Source: Rhodospirillaceae bacterium
GTDB lineage: Bacteria; Pseudomonadota; Alphaproteobacteria; CADEGL01
NCBI GenBank assembly: GCA_018699755.1
Contig: JABIRQ010000322.1
Location: forward strand, 1 to 10,086
Direction of reading: 5' to 3'
DNA: 10,086 bases
The notes under the pieces are model-generated. The model was not told where the DNA came from, ran no database searches, and saw only the letters and a list, made by a program, of their open reading frames with translations. A program made the position numbers and the translations under genes. The stretch's first letter is position 1. Each line of letters opens with the position of its first letter. Positions 1-6,963 of the stretch are shown here, one piece after another.

Positions 1-498
1 CGGCCGGAAGCGACCCGCCGAAATGCCCGCCTGGATCGCGCCCGCCAGGATTCCAGTCTCGGCCTCGTAGAAACGCGCGATGGTGGCCGCGATCCGGCCT
101 TGATGGGCCGCCTCCCCGGCATCGTCCATCATCACCTTGACCAGCCTGCGGATGGGCTCGGCCAGTTCGGCATTGGTTCGCAGCCAGCCGCGGATCAGCG
201 CTTTGGGTTCGTCATGGGCCGCCGCCAGGGCGGCATGGCTTTCCAGCGCCCGGTCGACGGCATGATCGATGGCCGCGTGGAACAGGTCTTCCTTGTTTTC
301 GAAGTAGTAGTAGATCAGCGCGGAATTCACCCCGAGAGCGCCCGCGATGTCCTTGATCGTCACCGCGGCATAGCCGCGCTCGGCAAACAAGGCGAGGCCG
401 GCTTCCTTGAGCGCCGCCGCGCGGGCCGACCCACGCCGGTCCGCCGGCGCGCGGCGTTCTCTCCGAGCGCCCGGGTTCGATTGTTGGTACGTATCCAT
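1..498 (-). CDS. TetR/AcrR-family transcriptional repressor (3' end missing)
   Basis: The first 166 residues are visible; the gene runs off the left edge. After a basic, probably disordered stretch (residues 1-25, ARRERRAPADRR) comes a typical TetR DNA-binding domain at about 27-75: helix KEAGLALFAERGY, then VTIKDIAGALGVNSALIYYYF, with the family hallmark YYYF followed by ENKEDLF. The remaining residues are the start of the helical ligand-binding domain, which is variable in this family, so the inducer cannot be predicted. The start at 498 has no good ribosome binding site; an in-frame ATG at 525 adds nine residues and is an alternative. It is transcribed away from the TPR-oxygenase gene across 115 bp, so it may control itself and that gene, as divergent TetR genes often do. 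That role is inference. The family call is secure. Confidence 0.93.
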   Translation of the reverse strand, partial: MDTYQQSNPGARRERRAPADRRGSARAAALKEAGLALFAERGYAAVTIKDIAGALGVNSALIYYYFENKEDLFHAAIDHAVDRALESHAALAAAHDEPKALIRGWLRTNAELAEPIRRLVKVMMDDAGEAAHQGRIAATIARFYEAETGILAGAIQAGISAGRFRP

Positions 499-613
499 CG
501 GGCATGAAGTTAGGTCACCCGGCATCCGAAGGCCACGCCCTCGACCGGAGCCCGGCGTTCCGCTTTGCCGAGCCCGGCGATAAAGTGACCTCGAATTTGC
601 GTGGAGCGACAAG
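499..613. promoter_or_regulatory. Divergent intergenic region between TetR and TPR-oxygenase genes
   Basis: This 115-bp gap must hold the promoters of both divergent genes. I see no good -35/-10 pair. GGAG at 603-606, seven bases before the ATG at 614, is the ribosome binding site of the TPR gene and supports that start. A widely spaced inverted heptamer (AGGTCAC at 512-518, GTGACCT at 585-591) is present but is not beyond chance for a gap this long. Confidence 0.35.
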
Positions 614-2248
614 ATGGCGCCTAACGACCGGACGCCGGATACGGCCCAGCTGCTGGAGCAGGCGACGGTCCACCACCGGGCCGGCCGCGCGGGCGAGGCT
701 GCGCAAGCCTATGCCAGGCTGCTCGAGATCGAGCCCGGCCATACCGCGGCGCTGCATCGGTTCGGCGTGCTGCACCTGCAGGTCGGCCGCCCGGAAAAGG
801 CCGCCCGCCTGATTGCGCGCGCGGTCGAGGGCGGCGCGCGCCACCCGGCGGTTCTGGCGGATCTGGGCGGCGCCCTGCTGGCGGCAGGGCGGGCGGAGCC
901 GGCGGCCCGGGCGCTGCGCCAATCCCTCGAACGAGATCCGGCGAATCCCTCGGTCCTGCTCGTCCTCGGCAACGCCCTCCATGCCCTGGGCCGCCCCGAA
1001 GAGGCGATCAAAAGCTATGAAGAGGCCCTGCGCCTTGAGCCAAAGAATGCAGGCGCCCATGCCAATCTCGGCCTGATGCAGCAGAAGCTCGGGCGGCCCG
1101 ATGCCGCGCGCGAAACCATGGCGCGCGCCATCGCCCTTGCTCCCGACAATCCGGATATGCACTACAACGCCGGCACCGTGCTTGAGGCCCAGGGCCATCT
1201 GGACGATGCCGCGTCGGCTTATCGGCGAGCCATCGCCCTCGCGCCAGACATGGTATCGGCGCATATCAACCTCGGCGCCGTCCACCTGGAAGCCGACCGC
1301 TTCGAGGAGGCCGTCGACGCCTATCGCAAAGCGGTGGAGATCGAGCCGGGCGCGGCGCTGGCGCATGCCAACATGGCCTCGGCCCTTCATGCCCTGGGGC
1401 GCTACGACGAATCGATCGTCGCCAACCGCGCGGCCCTGACCATCGAGCCCGAAAACCTGACCGCCCTGGTCAATCTCGCCCAGGCGCAGCAGGAATCGGG
1501 TGACCCGGACGCGGCGGTCGAAACCTTCGAGCGGGTGCTGGCCGTCCGGCCCGACCATGTCAACGCGCTGGCCAATATGGCCATCGCCCTGCAGGAGGCG
1601 GGACGGCGGGACGAAGCCGCCAAGACCTACGATTTCGAGCGCCTGGTCCAGATCCGCCCGGCGGCCGTTCCCGACGGCTATCCCGACATGGCGGCCTTCG
1701 TCGAGGACCTCAAACGCTATATCTACGGCCATCCGACCCTGGTCTGGGACCGCCCCGCCAAATCGACCACCAAAGGCAGCCAGACCCTGGAACTGCTGAC
1801 CGGCGACGACCCGGCGGCGCATGCCTTGGAGCAAGTCCTGCGCGGCGCGGTCCAGGCCTATATCGACGACTTCCTGACGGCGCCCGACGGCCCCTATCGG
1901 GGCGCGGTGCCGACGCATTGGCGCATCGTATCCTGGGCCGTCGTCTTGCGCTCCGGCGGCCATCAGTTGCCTCATGTCCACCCATCGGGCTTCGCAAGCG
2001 GCATCTTCTACGTGAACCTGCCCGACGCGGTCGGACGCGACGAAGGCGGCGCGGCCGGCTGCGTGCGCTTCGGCCCGTCGCGCATGGGCGGTCCGGCCGG
2101 CGAAAGCCAGCAGGATTTCCTCCGCCGCACCGTCACTCCCGAACTTGGGTTGACCGTGCTGTTCCCGTCCTATTTCTGGCACCACACGGTGCCCTTCGAG
2201 AGCGAGGAGCACCGGATCTGCGTCGCCTTCGACGCGGTCCCGAACTAA
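614..2248 (+). CDS. TPR-repeat protein with C-terminal 2OG-Fe(II) oxygenase domain
   Basis: A 544-residue two-part protein. Residues about 10-340 form roughly ten 34-residue tetratricopeptide repeats (recurring pattern such as ALHALGRPEEAIKSYEEALRLEP), a scaffold for binding a protein partner. Residues about 345-542 resemble the putative 2OG-Fe(II) oxygenase family often found fused to TPRs in alphaproteobacteria. Visible features are THWRIVSWAVVLRSGGHQLPHVHP, with H454 and H456 as likely iron ligands, then SGIFYVNLP, FPSYFWHHTVPF with H523 or H524 as the distal ligand, and R534 as the likely 2-oxoglutarate-binding arginine. The facial triad would be H-x-H...H or use another residue, rather than H-x-D...H, which is usual for this subfamily as I remember it. 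There is no signal peptide, so it is probably cytosolic. The substrate is unknown; a protein or peptide held by the TPRs is a guess. A GGAG site at 603-606 supports the start. Confidence 0.88.
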   Translation: MAPNDRTPDTAQLLEQATVHHRAGRAGEAAQAYARLLEIEPGHTAALHRFGVLHLQVGRPEKAARLIARAVEGGARHPAVLADLGGALLAAGRAEPAARALRQSLERDPANPSVLLVLGNALHALGRPEEAIKSYEEALRLEPKNAGAHANLGLMQQKLGRPDAARETMARAIALAPDNPDMHYNAGTVLEAQGHLDDAASAYRRAIALAPDMVSAHINLGAVHLEADRFEEAVDAYRKAVEIEPGAALAHANMASALHALGRYDESIVANRAALTIEPENLTALVNLAQAQQESGDPDAAVETFERVLAVRPDHVNALANMAIALQEAGRRDEAAKTYDFERLVQIRPAAVPDGYPDMAAFVEDLKRYIYGHPTLVWDRPAKSTTKGSQTLELLTGDDPAAHALEQVLRGAVQAYIDDFLTAPDGPYRGAVPTHWRIVSWAVVLRSGGHQLPHVHPSGFASGIFYVNLPDAVGRDEGGAAGCVRFGPSRMGGPAGESQQDFLRRTVTPELGLTVLFPSYFWHHTVPFESEEHRICVAFDAVPN

Positions 2249-2256
2249 CGTCGCCG

Positions 2257-2277
2257 GCCGATCAGCGCAGGATCGGC
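2257..2277. terminator. Possible bidirectional hairpin between convergent genes
   Basis: GCCGATC at 2257-2263 pairs perfectly with GATCGGC at 2271-2277 around a 7-nt loop. Longer arms (CGCCGGCC at 2252-2259, GGCCGGCG at 2280-2287) offer a second, competing pairing. It starts 9 bp after the stop of the TPR-oxygenase gene and overlaps the last codons of the convergent methyltransferase gene. No T-tract follows on either strand, so termination is only inferred from position. Confidence 0.35.
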
Positions 2278-3080
2278 ATGGCCGGCGGCTTGGCGCCGTA
2301 GATCTCGAACATCTCTTCCTGAAAATCCCGGTCGCGGCACATCGACGTGCCCGCCAGCTTGCGGACCATCGTCACGCTGCCCTGGCGTGTCTTGTGGGGC
2401 TCCACCAGGCTCAGCACTTCGAAGCGCGCGGCCAGCCCGGCGCGCATCTGCTGGCGCTTGATCTCGTTGGCGATCGAGCCACAGAGCAGGTTGGTGTGGT
2501 CCTGCCCGTCGAAATGCACCGTCAGGTTCCAATAGGTGAAATGAAGCAGCAGCAGGCCATGCTCCTGATCGATCAGGGGCCAGTACTCGCGCAAGAAATC
2601 GATATATTCGAGCGGCCCGCCGGCATCGAACCAGACGAAGTCGAGGGGCAGGTCGGCGCGGTCGATCCGAGTGCTGTAGCCACGGAAATCCGCCTTGTGG
2701 ACCTTGACGAATTCTTGGATACCGAGCGCGTCCAGAGTTTCCAGCACCCGTGGCGCGCTCGTCCCCTCGCCCGAAAAATCGTCGATCGCGTGCAGGCTCG
2801 GGCGGTAGGGGTCCGTGAAGAACGGTTCGCGCAGAAGCGAGTGGCGCAGGTCGTCCTCGGACGCTTCGGCCAGCTTGGCGCGGTCCTCCGCGTCCTCGGC
2901 GGCGTTATCCGCCAGGGCCTGGGCCAGGAAGGGCGAGGTATATCCGAGCCCGACCTCCATGACCCGGCGGGGCCGGGTCATGCGCACGAGCGAATACAGC
3001 AGCGGCCCGACATGCTCGGTGCCCATGCCGGTCACGAACAGCGGAGCGACGGCCTCGTGAAACCGGGCGTCCAGCGGCAT
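2262..3080 (-). CDS. Class I SAM-dependent methyltransferase-like protein
   Basis: A 272-residue protein, probably cytosolic. Residues 39-50 (RVMEVGLGYTSP) match the SAM-binding motif I, E-x-G-x-G (E42, G44, G46), at the end of the first strand of a Rossmann-like fold. HAIDDF (97-102) fits the acidic end of strand two, and DFVWFDAGG (147-155) fits the fourth strand, where similar O-methyltransferase-like proteins have an acidic residue. The region 55-95 is an unusually acidic helical insertion (AEDAEDRAKLAEASEDD). The C-terminal third is not distinctive. The acceptor substrate cannot be predicted. The start at 3080 is preceded by repeated GGGAGG, an ample Shine-Dalgarno region. The gene is convergent with the TPR-oxygenase gene (13 bp between stops) and divergent from the EamA transporter gene. 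Enzyme class is moderately sure; activity is unproven. Confidence 0.72.
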   Translation of the reverse strand: MPLDARFHEAVAPLFVTGMGTEHVGPLLYSLVRMTRPRRVMEVGLGYTSPFLAQALADNAAEDAEDRAKLAEASEDDLRHSLLREPFFTDPYRPSLHAIDDFSGEGTSAPRVLETLDALGIQEFVKVHKADFRGYSTRIDRADLPLDFVWFDAGGPLEYIDFLREYWPLIDQEHGLLLLHFTYWNLTVHFDGQDHTNLLCGSIANEIKRQQMRAGLAARFEVLSLVEPHKTRQGSVTMVRKLAGTSMCRDRDFQEEMFEIYGAKPPAMPILR

Positions 3081-3193
3081 GGCCTCCCTCCCTCATCTTG
3101 CGCGCGCCCATGCATGACCAGGGGCCGCAGCCGGACATTCATAGAAGAGCGATGGGGGAGGCGCAATTTCCCCCGGCGCGCTATACCCCGGAC
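3081..3193. promoter_or_regulatory. Divergent intergenic region, methyltransferase / EamA transporter
   Basis: It holds the purine-rich ribosome binding site of the methyltransferase on the minus strand (complement of 3081-3094). A hairpin is possible at 3154-3174 (GGGGGA, 9-nt loop, TCCCCC), just ahead of the chosen transporter start. If the transporter is instead translated from the ATG at 3152, this hairpin falls in its coding sequence. I see no clear -35/-10 pair. Confidence 0.3.
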
Positions 3194-4129
3194 ATGACCT
3201 TGTCGACCGCGCCTTCGCGCGACCGCCGACCCGATATCGCGATCGCCGTCGCCGCATGCCTCTGGGGCGCCTGGTGGATTCCGCTGCGCCTGCTGGACGA
3301 GCGCGGCTGGGGCGGGGATTGGTCCGGTACGGCCTTCTGCCTCGCCGGCACCCTGGCCCTGCTGCCCGGCGCCGTCATCCATCGCCGCCGCATCGCAACC
3401 GCAGGCTCCGCGCTGGCCGTCTGCGGGTTGCTCGCCGGTCTTGCTTTCGCGGCCTTCAACCACGCCCTGGTCGAGGGCGAGATCGTCCGCGCCGTCCTGC
3501 TCTTCTATCTCTCTCCGATCTGGGCGACCTTGCTCGCCGTCACCGTCCTGGGTGCGCGGTTCCGCGTCTCCCGCGCCCTGGCCATCGCCGCGGGTCTGGC
3601 CGGCGCGGCGGTGGTCCTCGGCGCCGACGGAGCACTCCCCCTGCCGCGCTCGCTCGCGGATTGGCTGGGCCTGATCGCCGGCGTGGCTTGGGCTGGCGCC
3701 CTGACCTCGGCGCGCCATATCGCCGCCGTCCCGACTTTCGACAAGGCCTTCGCCGCAACCGCCGGCGCCGCGGGATTCAGCCTCGCCTTCGGCCTGCTCC
3801 TGACGCCCGACGCGGCGCCCGCGAGCGCGGCATTGGCGTCCGCCCTGCCGCTGATCGCGGCGGCCAGCCTGCTTTGGTTGATTCCCATGACCCTGATGGA
3901 ATTCTGGGGCGCGAGCCGGCTCGATCCCGGGCGGGTCTGCGTGATCCTGATGATCGAGATCGCGGTCGCCGCCGGCAGCGCCGCGGTGCTGACCGACGAG
4001 GCCTTCGGCTGGCGCGAAGCCGTGGGCACCCTGTTGATTCTCGCCGCCGGATTGATCGATATTTACGGTCCGACCGGGTCCGGCCCGCGACCGGGTTCCC
4101 CCATGGACAAGGCCGAGCCCGCTTCCTAG
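3194..4129 (+). CDS. EamA/DMT-superfamily membrane transporter
   Basis: From the ATG at 3194 the protein has 311 residues, normal for ten-helix drug/metabolite transporters with two EamA repeats. Hydrophobic segments follow one another from about residue 14 (IAIAVAACLWGAWWIPL) to about 290 (GTLLILAAGLIDIY). The first repeat contains the family-typical LLFYLSPIWATLLAV stretch (about 102-116), which precedes the last helix of the repeat. It should sit in the inner membrane and move a small metabolite, usually outward. The substrate is unknown. The start is uncertain: in-frame ATGs at 3110 and 3152 would add 28 or 14 non-hydrophobic residues. I chose 3194 because it puts the first helix a normal distance from the N-terminus, although no clear Shine-Dalgarno sequence precedes it. 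The intact PhyH gene follows after 31 bp on the same strand, so cotranscription is possible. Confidence 0.88.
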   Translation: MTLSTAPSRDRRPDIAIAVAACLWGAWWIPLRLLDERGWGGDWSGTAFCLAGTLALLPGAVIHRRRIATAGSALAVCGLLAGLAFAAFNHALVEGEIVRAVLLFYLSPIWATLLAVTVLGARFRVSRALAIAAGLAGAAVVLGADGALPLPRSLADWLGLIAGVAWAGALTSARHIAAVPTFDKAFAATAGAAGFSLAFGLLLTPDAAPASAALASALPLIAAASLLWLIPMTLMEFWGASRLDPGRVCVILMIEIAVAAGSAAVLTDEAFGWREAVGTLLILAAGLIDIYGPTGSGPRPGSPMDKAEPAS

Positions 4130-4138
4130 GCTCGGCCT
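4110..4138 (+). terminator. 10-bp-stem hairpin across the EamA stop codon
   Basis: AGGCCGAGCC (4110-4119) pairs perfectly with GGCTCGGCCT (4129-4138) around a 9-nt loop; the right arm begins on the last base of the stop codon. No T-run follows, so it is not a canonical intrinsic terminator. It lies 22 bp before the PhyH start and could act as a partial terminator, an mRNA processing or stability element, or separate the two genes' expression. Confidence 0.4.
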
Positions 4139-4160
4139 CGGCCCCCGAAGGAGAAACGAG

Positions 4161-5048
4161 ATGACCGGCCCGACGATTACCGAGGATCAGATCCGCGCCT
4201 ACGAGGAAGACGGCGTCGTCTGTCTGCGCGGCCTGTTCGACGGCGATTTCATGGCGTTGGTGGCGCGCGGCATCGAGCGCGAGCTGGCCGACCCCGGCCC
4301 CGGCTTCGTCGAACAGCAGGAGGCCGACCAGCCCGGGCGCTTTGTCACGGACTACTGCGCCAGCCAGCGGATTCCGGAGCTCCAGCGCTTCATCCTCGAC
4401 TCGCCGGCCGCCGGCGCCGTCGCCCAGGTCATGCGCACGCGCAGCGTGGGCTTCCTGATGGACGTGCTCTGGATCAAGGAGCCGGGCACCGCGAAACCGA
4501 CCGCCTGGCACCAGGACCAGCCCTATTTCCCGCTCGACGGCGAGAAGTTCTGTTCGATCTGGCTGCCCGTCGATCCGGTCGATGCCGATACCTGCTTGCG
4601 CTTCATCCGGGGCTCCCACCGCTGGGGCCGCTGGTTCAGCCCGCGCCTGACCAAGGCGGGCGAACGGCTCTTCGACGCGCAAGCGGAGGCGAGCAAGTCG
4701 CATTACGAAGAGATTCCGGATTTCGACGCCGAGCTCGACCGTCACGAGGTCTTGCGCTGGAACATGCAGCCCGGCGACTGCCTCGTCTTCCACGGCCTCG
4801 CCGTGCATGGCGGACCCGGAAACAACTCGGCCAGCCGCCGCCGACGAACGCTCAGCACGGTCTGGTTCGGCGACGATGCTCGCTGGGGCATCCGACCCTC
4901 TCCGCCCCGGCCCAACTTTTCGGGCCATGGCCTCGCCCCCGGCGACCCGGTGGAGTCGCCCCTCTTCCCGCGTCTCTGGCCGCCGGGCCACGAAAGCACG
5001 GGCGCCGAACGCTTCTCTCCCGACACCGAACTGAGCTTCACGCTATGA
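4161..5048 (+). CDS. Phytanoyl-CoA dioxygenase (PhyH) family protein
   Basis: A 295-residue, probably cytosolic mononuclear iron oxygenase expected to couple 2-oxoglutarate decarboxylation to hydroxylation of a small molecule. The start has a strong site (AAGGAG, then AACGAG before the ATG). Visible family features: N-terminal ITEDQIRAYEEDGVVCLRGLF (6-26); WIKEPGTAKPTAWHQDQ (104-120), with iron ligands H117 and D119; CSIWLPVDP (131-139); LRFIRGSHRWG (146-156); PGDCLVFHGLAVHGGPGN (204-221), with H216 the likely distal iron ligand; and an arginine run at 226-229 for 2-oxoglutarate binding. All key residues are present, so it looks functional. The substrate is unknown; the bacterial family includes enzymes for lipids, ectoine, phosphonates and secondary metabolites. 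Its stop overlaps the start of a broken paralogue by 4 bp (ATGA), so the two were once a translationally coupled pair. Confidence 0.92.
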   Translation: MTGPTITEDQIRAYEEDGVVCLRGLFDGDFMALVARGIERELADPGPGFVEQQEADQPGRFVTDYCASQRIPELQRFILDSPAAGAVAQVMRTRSVGFLMDVLWIKEPGTAKPTAWHQDQPYFPLDGEKFCSIWLPVDPVDADTCLRFIRGSHRWGRWFSPRLTKAGERLFDAQAEASKSHYEEIPDFDAELDRHEVLRWNMQPGDCLVFHGLAVHGGPGNNSASRRRRTLSTVWFGDDARWGIRPSPPRPNFSGHGLAPGDPVESPLFPRLWPPGHESTGAERFSPDTELSFTL

Positions 5049-5876
5049 ACCGCGAATCCCTGAACGGCATTTCCCCAGCCGAGGTCGAGGCCTTTCAGAA
5101 GGACGGCGCCGTGCACCTCTCCGGCATGCTGGATGAGGAATGGATCGAGCGCCTGCGCGCCGGCGTGGCCCGCACGGTCGATCATCCCACGCCGCTTCAC
5201 ACGATCCAGACGACCGAGGGGGAGAACGGCTTCTTTCTCTCGGCCATCTGCATGGCGCAACAATACTAGGAGTATCGCAACTTCGTGCTCAACGGCCCGG
5301 TCGGCCAGATCGCGGCGAGTCTGATGCGCTCGAAACGGGTGAACTTCTTCGCCGATACCCTTAGGGTAAAATCTTCCGGCACCAGCAAGCGCACCCGCTG
5401 GCATCAGGACCAAGCCTTCTTCTGGGTCGACGGGAAGCAGATGTGCGTCATCTGATGGCCCCTCGACCCAATCCCGCAAGCGGATTCGCTTGAGCTCGTG
5501 CGCGGCTCCCACGAATGGGGCAAGTGGTTCATGCCCGAGCTCTCGAAGCAGGGGGCGGACCTCTACAAGGTCGATCCAGGCTCGAACCCCTTCGAGCGCA
5601 TGCCGGACATCGAAGGCCACCGCGGCGACTACGACATCCTGTCCTGGGCCGTCTCAACCGTGTGGATGGGCGACGACGCGGTCTATACCGAGCGGCCCTC
5701 GCCCGGCCGACCCCATATGGAGGGCCACGGCCTGCAGCCGGGCGATTCCATGGACACCGACTACTTCCCCCGGGTCTGGCTACTTCCCCCGGGTCTGGCC
5801 GCGCGACCGGGCCGAGACCCTGGAGGGCAAGCGCTTTCGGCGCTTTACCGATCCGGGCCTCGATATCCGAAGCTAG
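5045..5876 (+). pseudogene. Broken second PhyH-family dioxygenase (nonsense, deletion and frameshift)
   Basis: A paralogue of the upstream PhyH gene in a clearly dead state. From the ATG at 5045 the frame reads NGISPAEVEAFQKDGAVHLSGML, but hits TAG at 5267 (codon 75) and TGA at 5453 (codon 137). The TGA falls exactly where the upstream paralogue has W134 (CSIW versus CVI-stop), so TGG became TGA. WHQDQAFF keeps the H-x-D iron ligands and LELVRGSHEWGKWF follows. At about 5646-5652, DILSWA joins directly to VSTVWMGDD, removing about 29 codons that carry the distal His and the 2-oxoglutarate-binding Arg. A 19-bp tandem duplication at 5761-5798 shifts the frame; the original end is FRRFTDPGLDIRS with TAG at 5874-5876. 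The conserved KEPG before the H-x-D motif is also degraded to KSSG. Removing the duplication and restoring 29 codons gives 300 codons including the stop, matching the 295-residue neighbour. Sequencing error could explain one lesion, not all. Confidence 0.95.
5761..5798 (+). repeat. Perfect 19-bp tandem duplication in the PhyH pseudogene
   Basis: CTACTTCCCCCGGGTCTGG occurs twice back to back (5761-5779 and 5780-5798). Each copy encodes part of the conserved DYFPRVWP segment near the C-terminus. Nineteen bases is one more than a multiple of three, so the second copy shifts the reading frame; the true 3' end continues one frame over. The two copies are identical, so the event is recent or an assembly artefact. 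Confidence 0.95.
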
Positions 5877-5886
5877 GCCGCGATCC

Positions 5887-6936
5887 TCAGTATTGCAGCT
5901 TGGGGTCGACGATGTTCGTGGGCTTCTTGCCCGCCAGAAAACGCGCCATGTTTTCCAATAGGCGATCCAAGGTCTTGGGCGTGTACAGCTCCGTATCGTC
6001 CGACGAACTGTGCGGCGTGACGATCAGGTTGGGCGTCTTCCAGCTCGGCGAGGTGCGGGGCAGCGGCTCCTGCTCATGGACATCGAGGATGGCGCTGACC
6101 TTGCCCGCCGCACAGGCCTTGCGCACCGCGTCGTAGTCCATCGTTCCGGCGCGGCTGTAATTGACCAGGCCCGCGCCCTGCTTCATCAGGCGCAATTCCT
6201 TCGCGCCGATCATGTGATGCGTGTCCTTGGTGTCGGGCGCGCACATCAACAGGAAATCCACCTTGGGCAGCAGGCGGTGGAGATCCTTGGGTTTGTACAT
6301 CTTGTCGACATAGCGATGGGCTTTGCCGCTGCGCCGGATGCCCCAGACCTCCATGCCGAAATGCTTGGCATGGCGGGCCGTGTCGCCACCCACCGCGCCT
6401 GTGCCGATGACCAGCAGCTTCTTGCCCGCGATCTCGGTGTTGTAGCGCTGCTCCCAGCGCGACTTGCGCTGGTTGGTCATCATTTCCGGCAGGCGATTGT
6501 TCAGCATGAGGATCGCCATGATCGTGTATTCCGCGGCGCGCTCGCCATGGACGCCGGCCGAATTGGTCAGCACCGCGCCCTTGGGCAGCCAGTCGAGCGG
6601 CATCAGATGGGTGACCCCCGCGCCATGGGCAACGACCCATTTCAGCTTCGGCGCGGCCTTGACCACGGCCCGGTCGAAATCCCAGCCGAACAGGACGTCG
6701 GCGGTCTCGAGCTGCTTCGCCAGGCCTTTGCCGTCCACGCTCCTGGTCACCTTGAGGTGCTTGGAAACCTGCGGGTAGCGCTTGAGGGCGTCCTGCAGGC
6801 GCTTCGGCGTTACCTGGAAGACATCGCCGAGGCGGCGGAGATTGTCGACATGAAGATGAAGCTTTGCCGCCGGCTTCGTGGCAACGGCTTTCCTGCTGAC
6901 CGGCGCGCGCGCGCCGGCCTTTTTCTTCGCAGCCAT
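5887..6936 (-). CDS. D-isomer-specific 2-hydroxyacid dehydrogenase
   Basis: A 349-residue cytosolic enzyme expected to interconvert a 2-oxoacid and its D-2-hydroxyacid with a nicotinamide cofactor. The nucleotide-binding motif is GTGAVGG (178-184) after AGKKLLVI. The end of the next strand is WGIRRSG, with R201-R202 where NAD-specific members have an acidic residue, suggesting NADP(H). The catalytic set looks complete: R262 in NYSRAG, E290 in DVHEQEP, and H309 in TPHSSSDD. The substrate domain is formed by about 26-130 and the C-terminal helices. An unusual 25-residue Lys/Ala/Arg-rich leader (MAAKKKAGARAPVSRK..) precedes the conserved part. The start is well supported by AGGAG ahead of the ATG at 6936, and no later start is near. 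It lies 27 bp downstream of the Rieske oxygenase gene, very likely one transcript. Exact substrate unknown. Confidence 0.9.
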   Translation of the reverse strand: MAAKKKAGARAPVSRKAVATKPAAKLHLHVDNLRRLGDVFQVTPKRLQDALKRYPQVSKHLKVTRSVDGKGLAKQLETADVLFGWDFDRAVVKAAPKLKWVVAHGAGVTHLMPLDWLPKGAVLTNSAGVHGERAAEYTIMAILMLNNRLPEMMTNQRKSRWEQRYNTEIAGKKLLVIGTGAVGGDTARHAKHFGMEVWGIRRSGKAHRYVDKMYKPKDLHRLLPKVDFLLMCAPDTKDTHHMIGAKELRLMKQGAGLVNYSRAGTMDYDAVRKACAAGKVSAILDVHEQEPLPRTSPSWKTPNLIVTPHSSSDDTELYTPKTLDRLLENMARFLAGKKPTNIVDPKLQY

Positions 6937-6963
6937 GGATATCTCCTGTCAGGCGATCGGGGA

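Noticed and set aside
512..591. Inverted heptamer AGGTCAC / GTGACCT flanking the TetR-TPR gap as a TetR operator.
   Set aside because: The arms are 66 bp apart, and a 7-bp match is expected by chance in a gap of this size; TetR sites are normally compact.
515..2212. A 565-codon open frame antisense to the TPR-oxygenase gene.
   Set aside because: The + strand protein has clear TPR and oxygenase motifs; the antisense product is Gly/Arg-rich with no known features.
5267..5455. Recoding: UAG/UGA read as amino acids, with UGA at an expected Trp position.
   Set aside because: UGA is the normal stop of the intact PhyH, methyltransferase, dehydrogenase and Rieske genes here, and UAG ends EamA, rpoH and groEL. 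The same gene also has a deletion and a frameshift.
4742..5620. A 292-codon open frame antisense to the two PhyH genes.
   Set aside because: It spans the overlap of two genes on the opposite strand and has no domain similarity.
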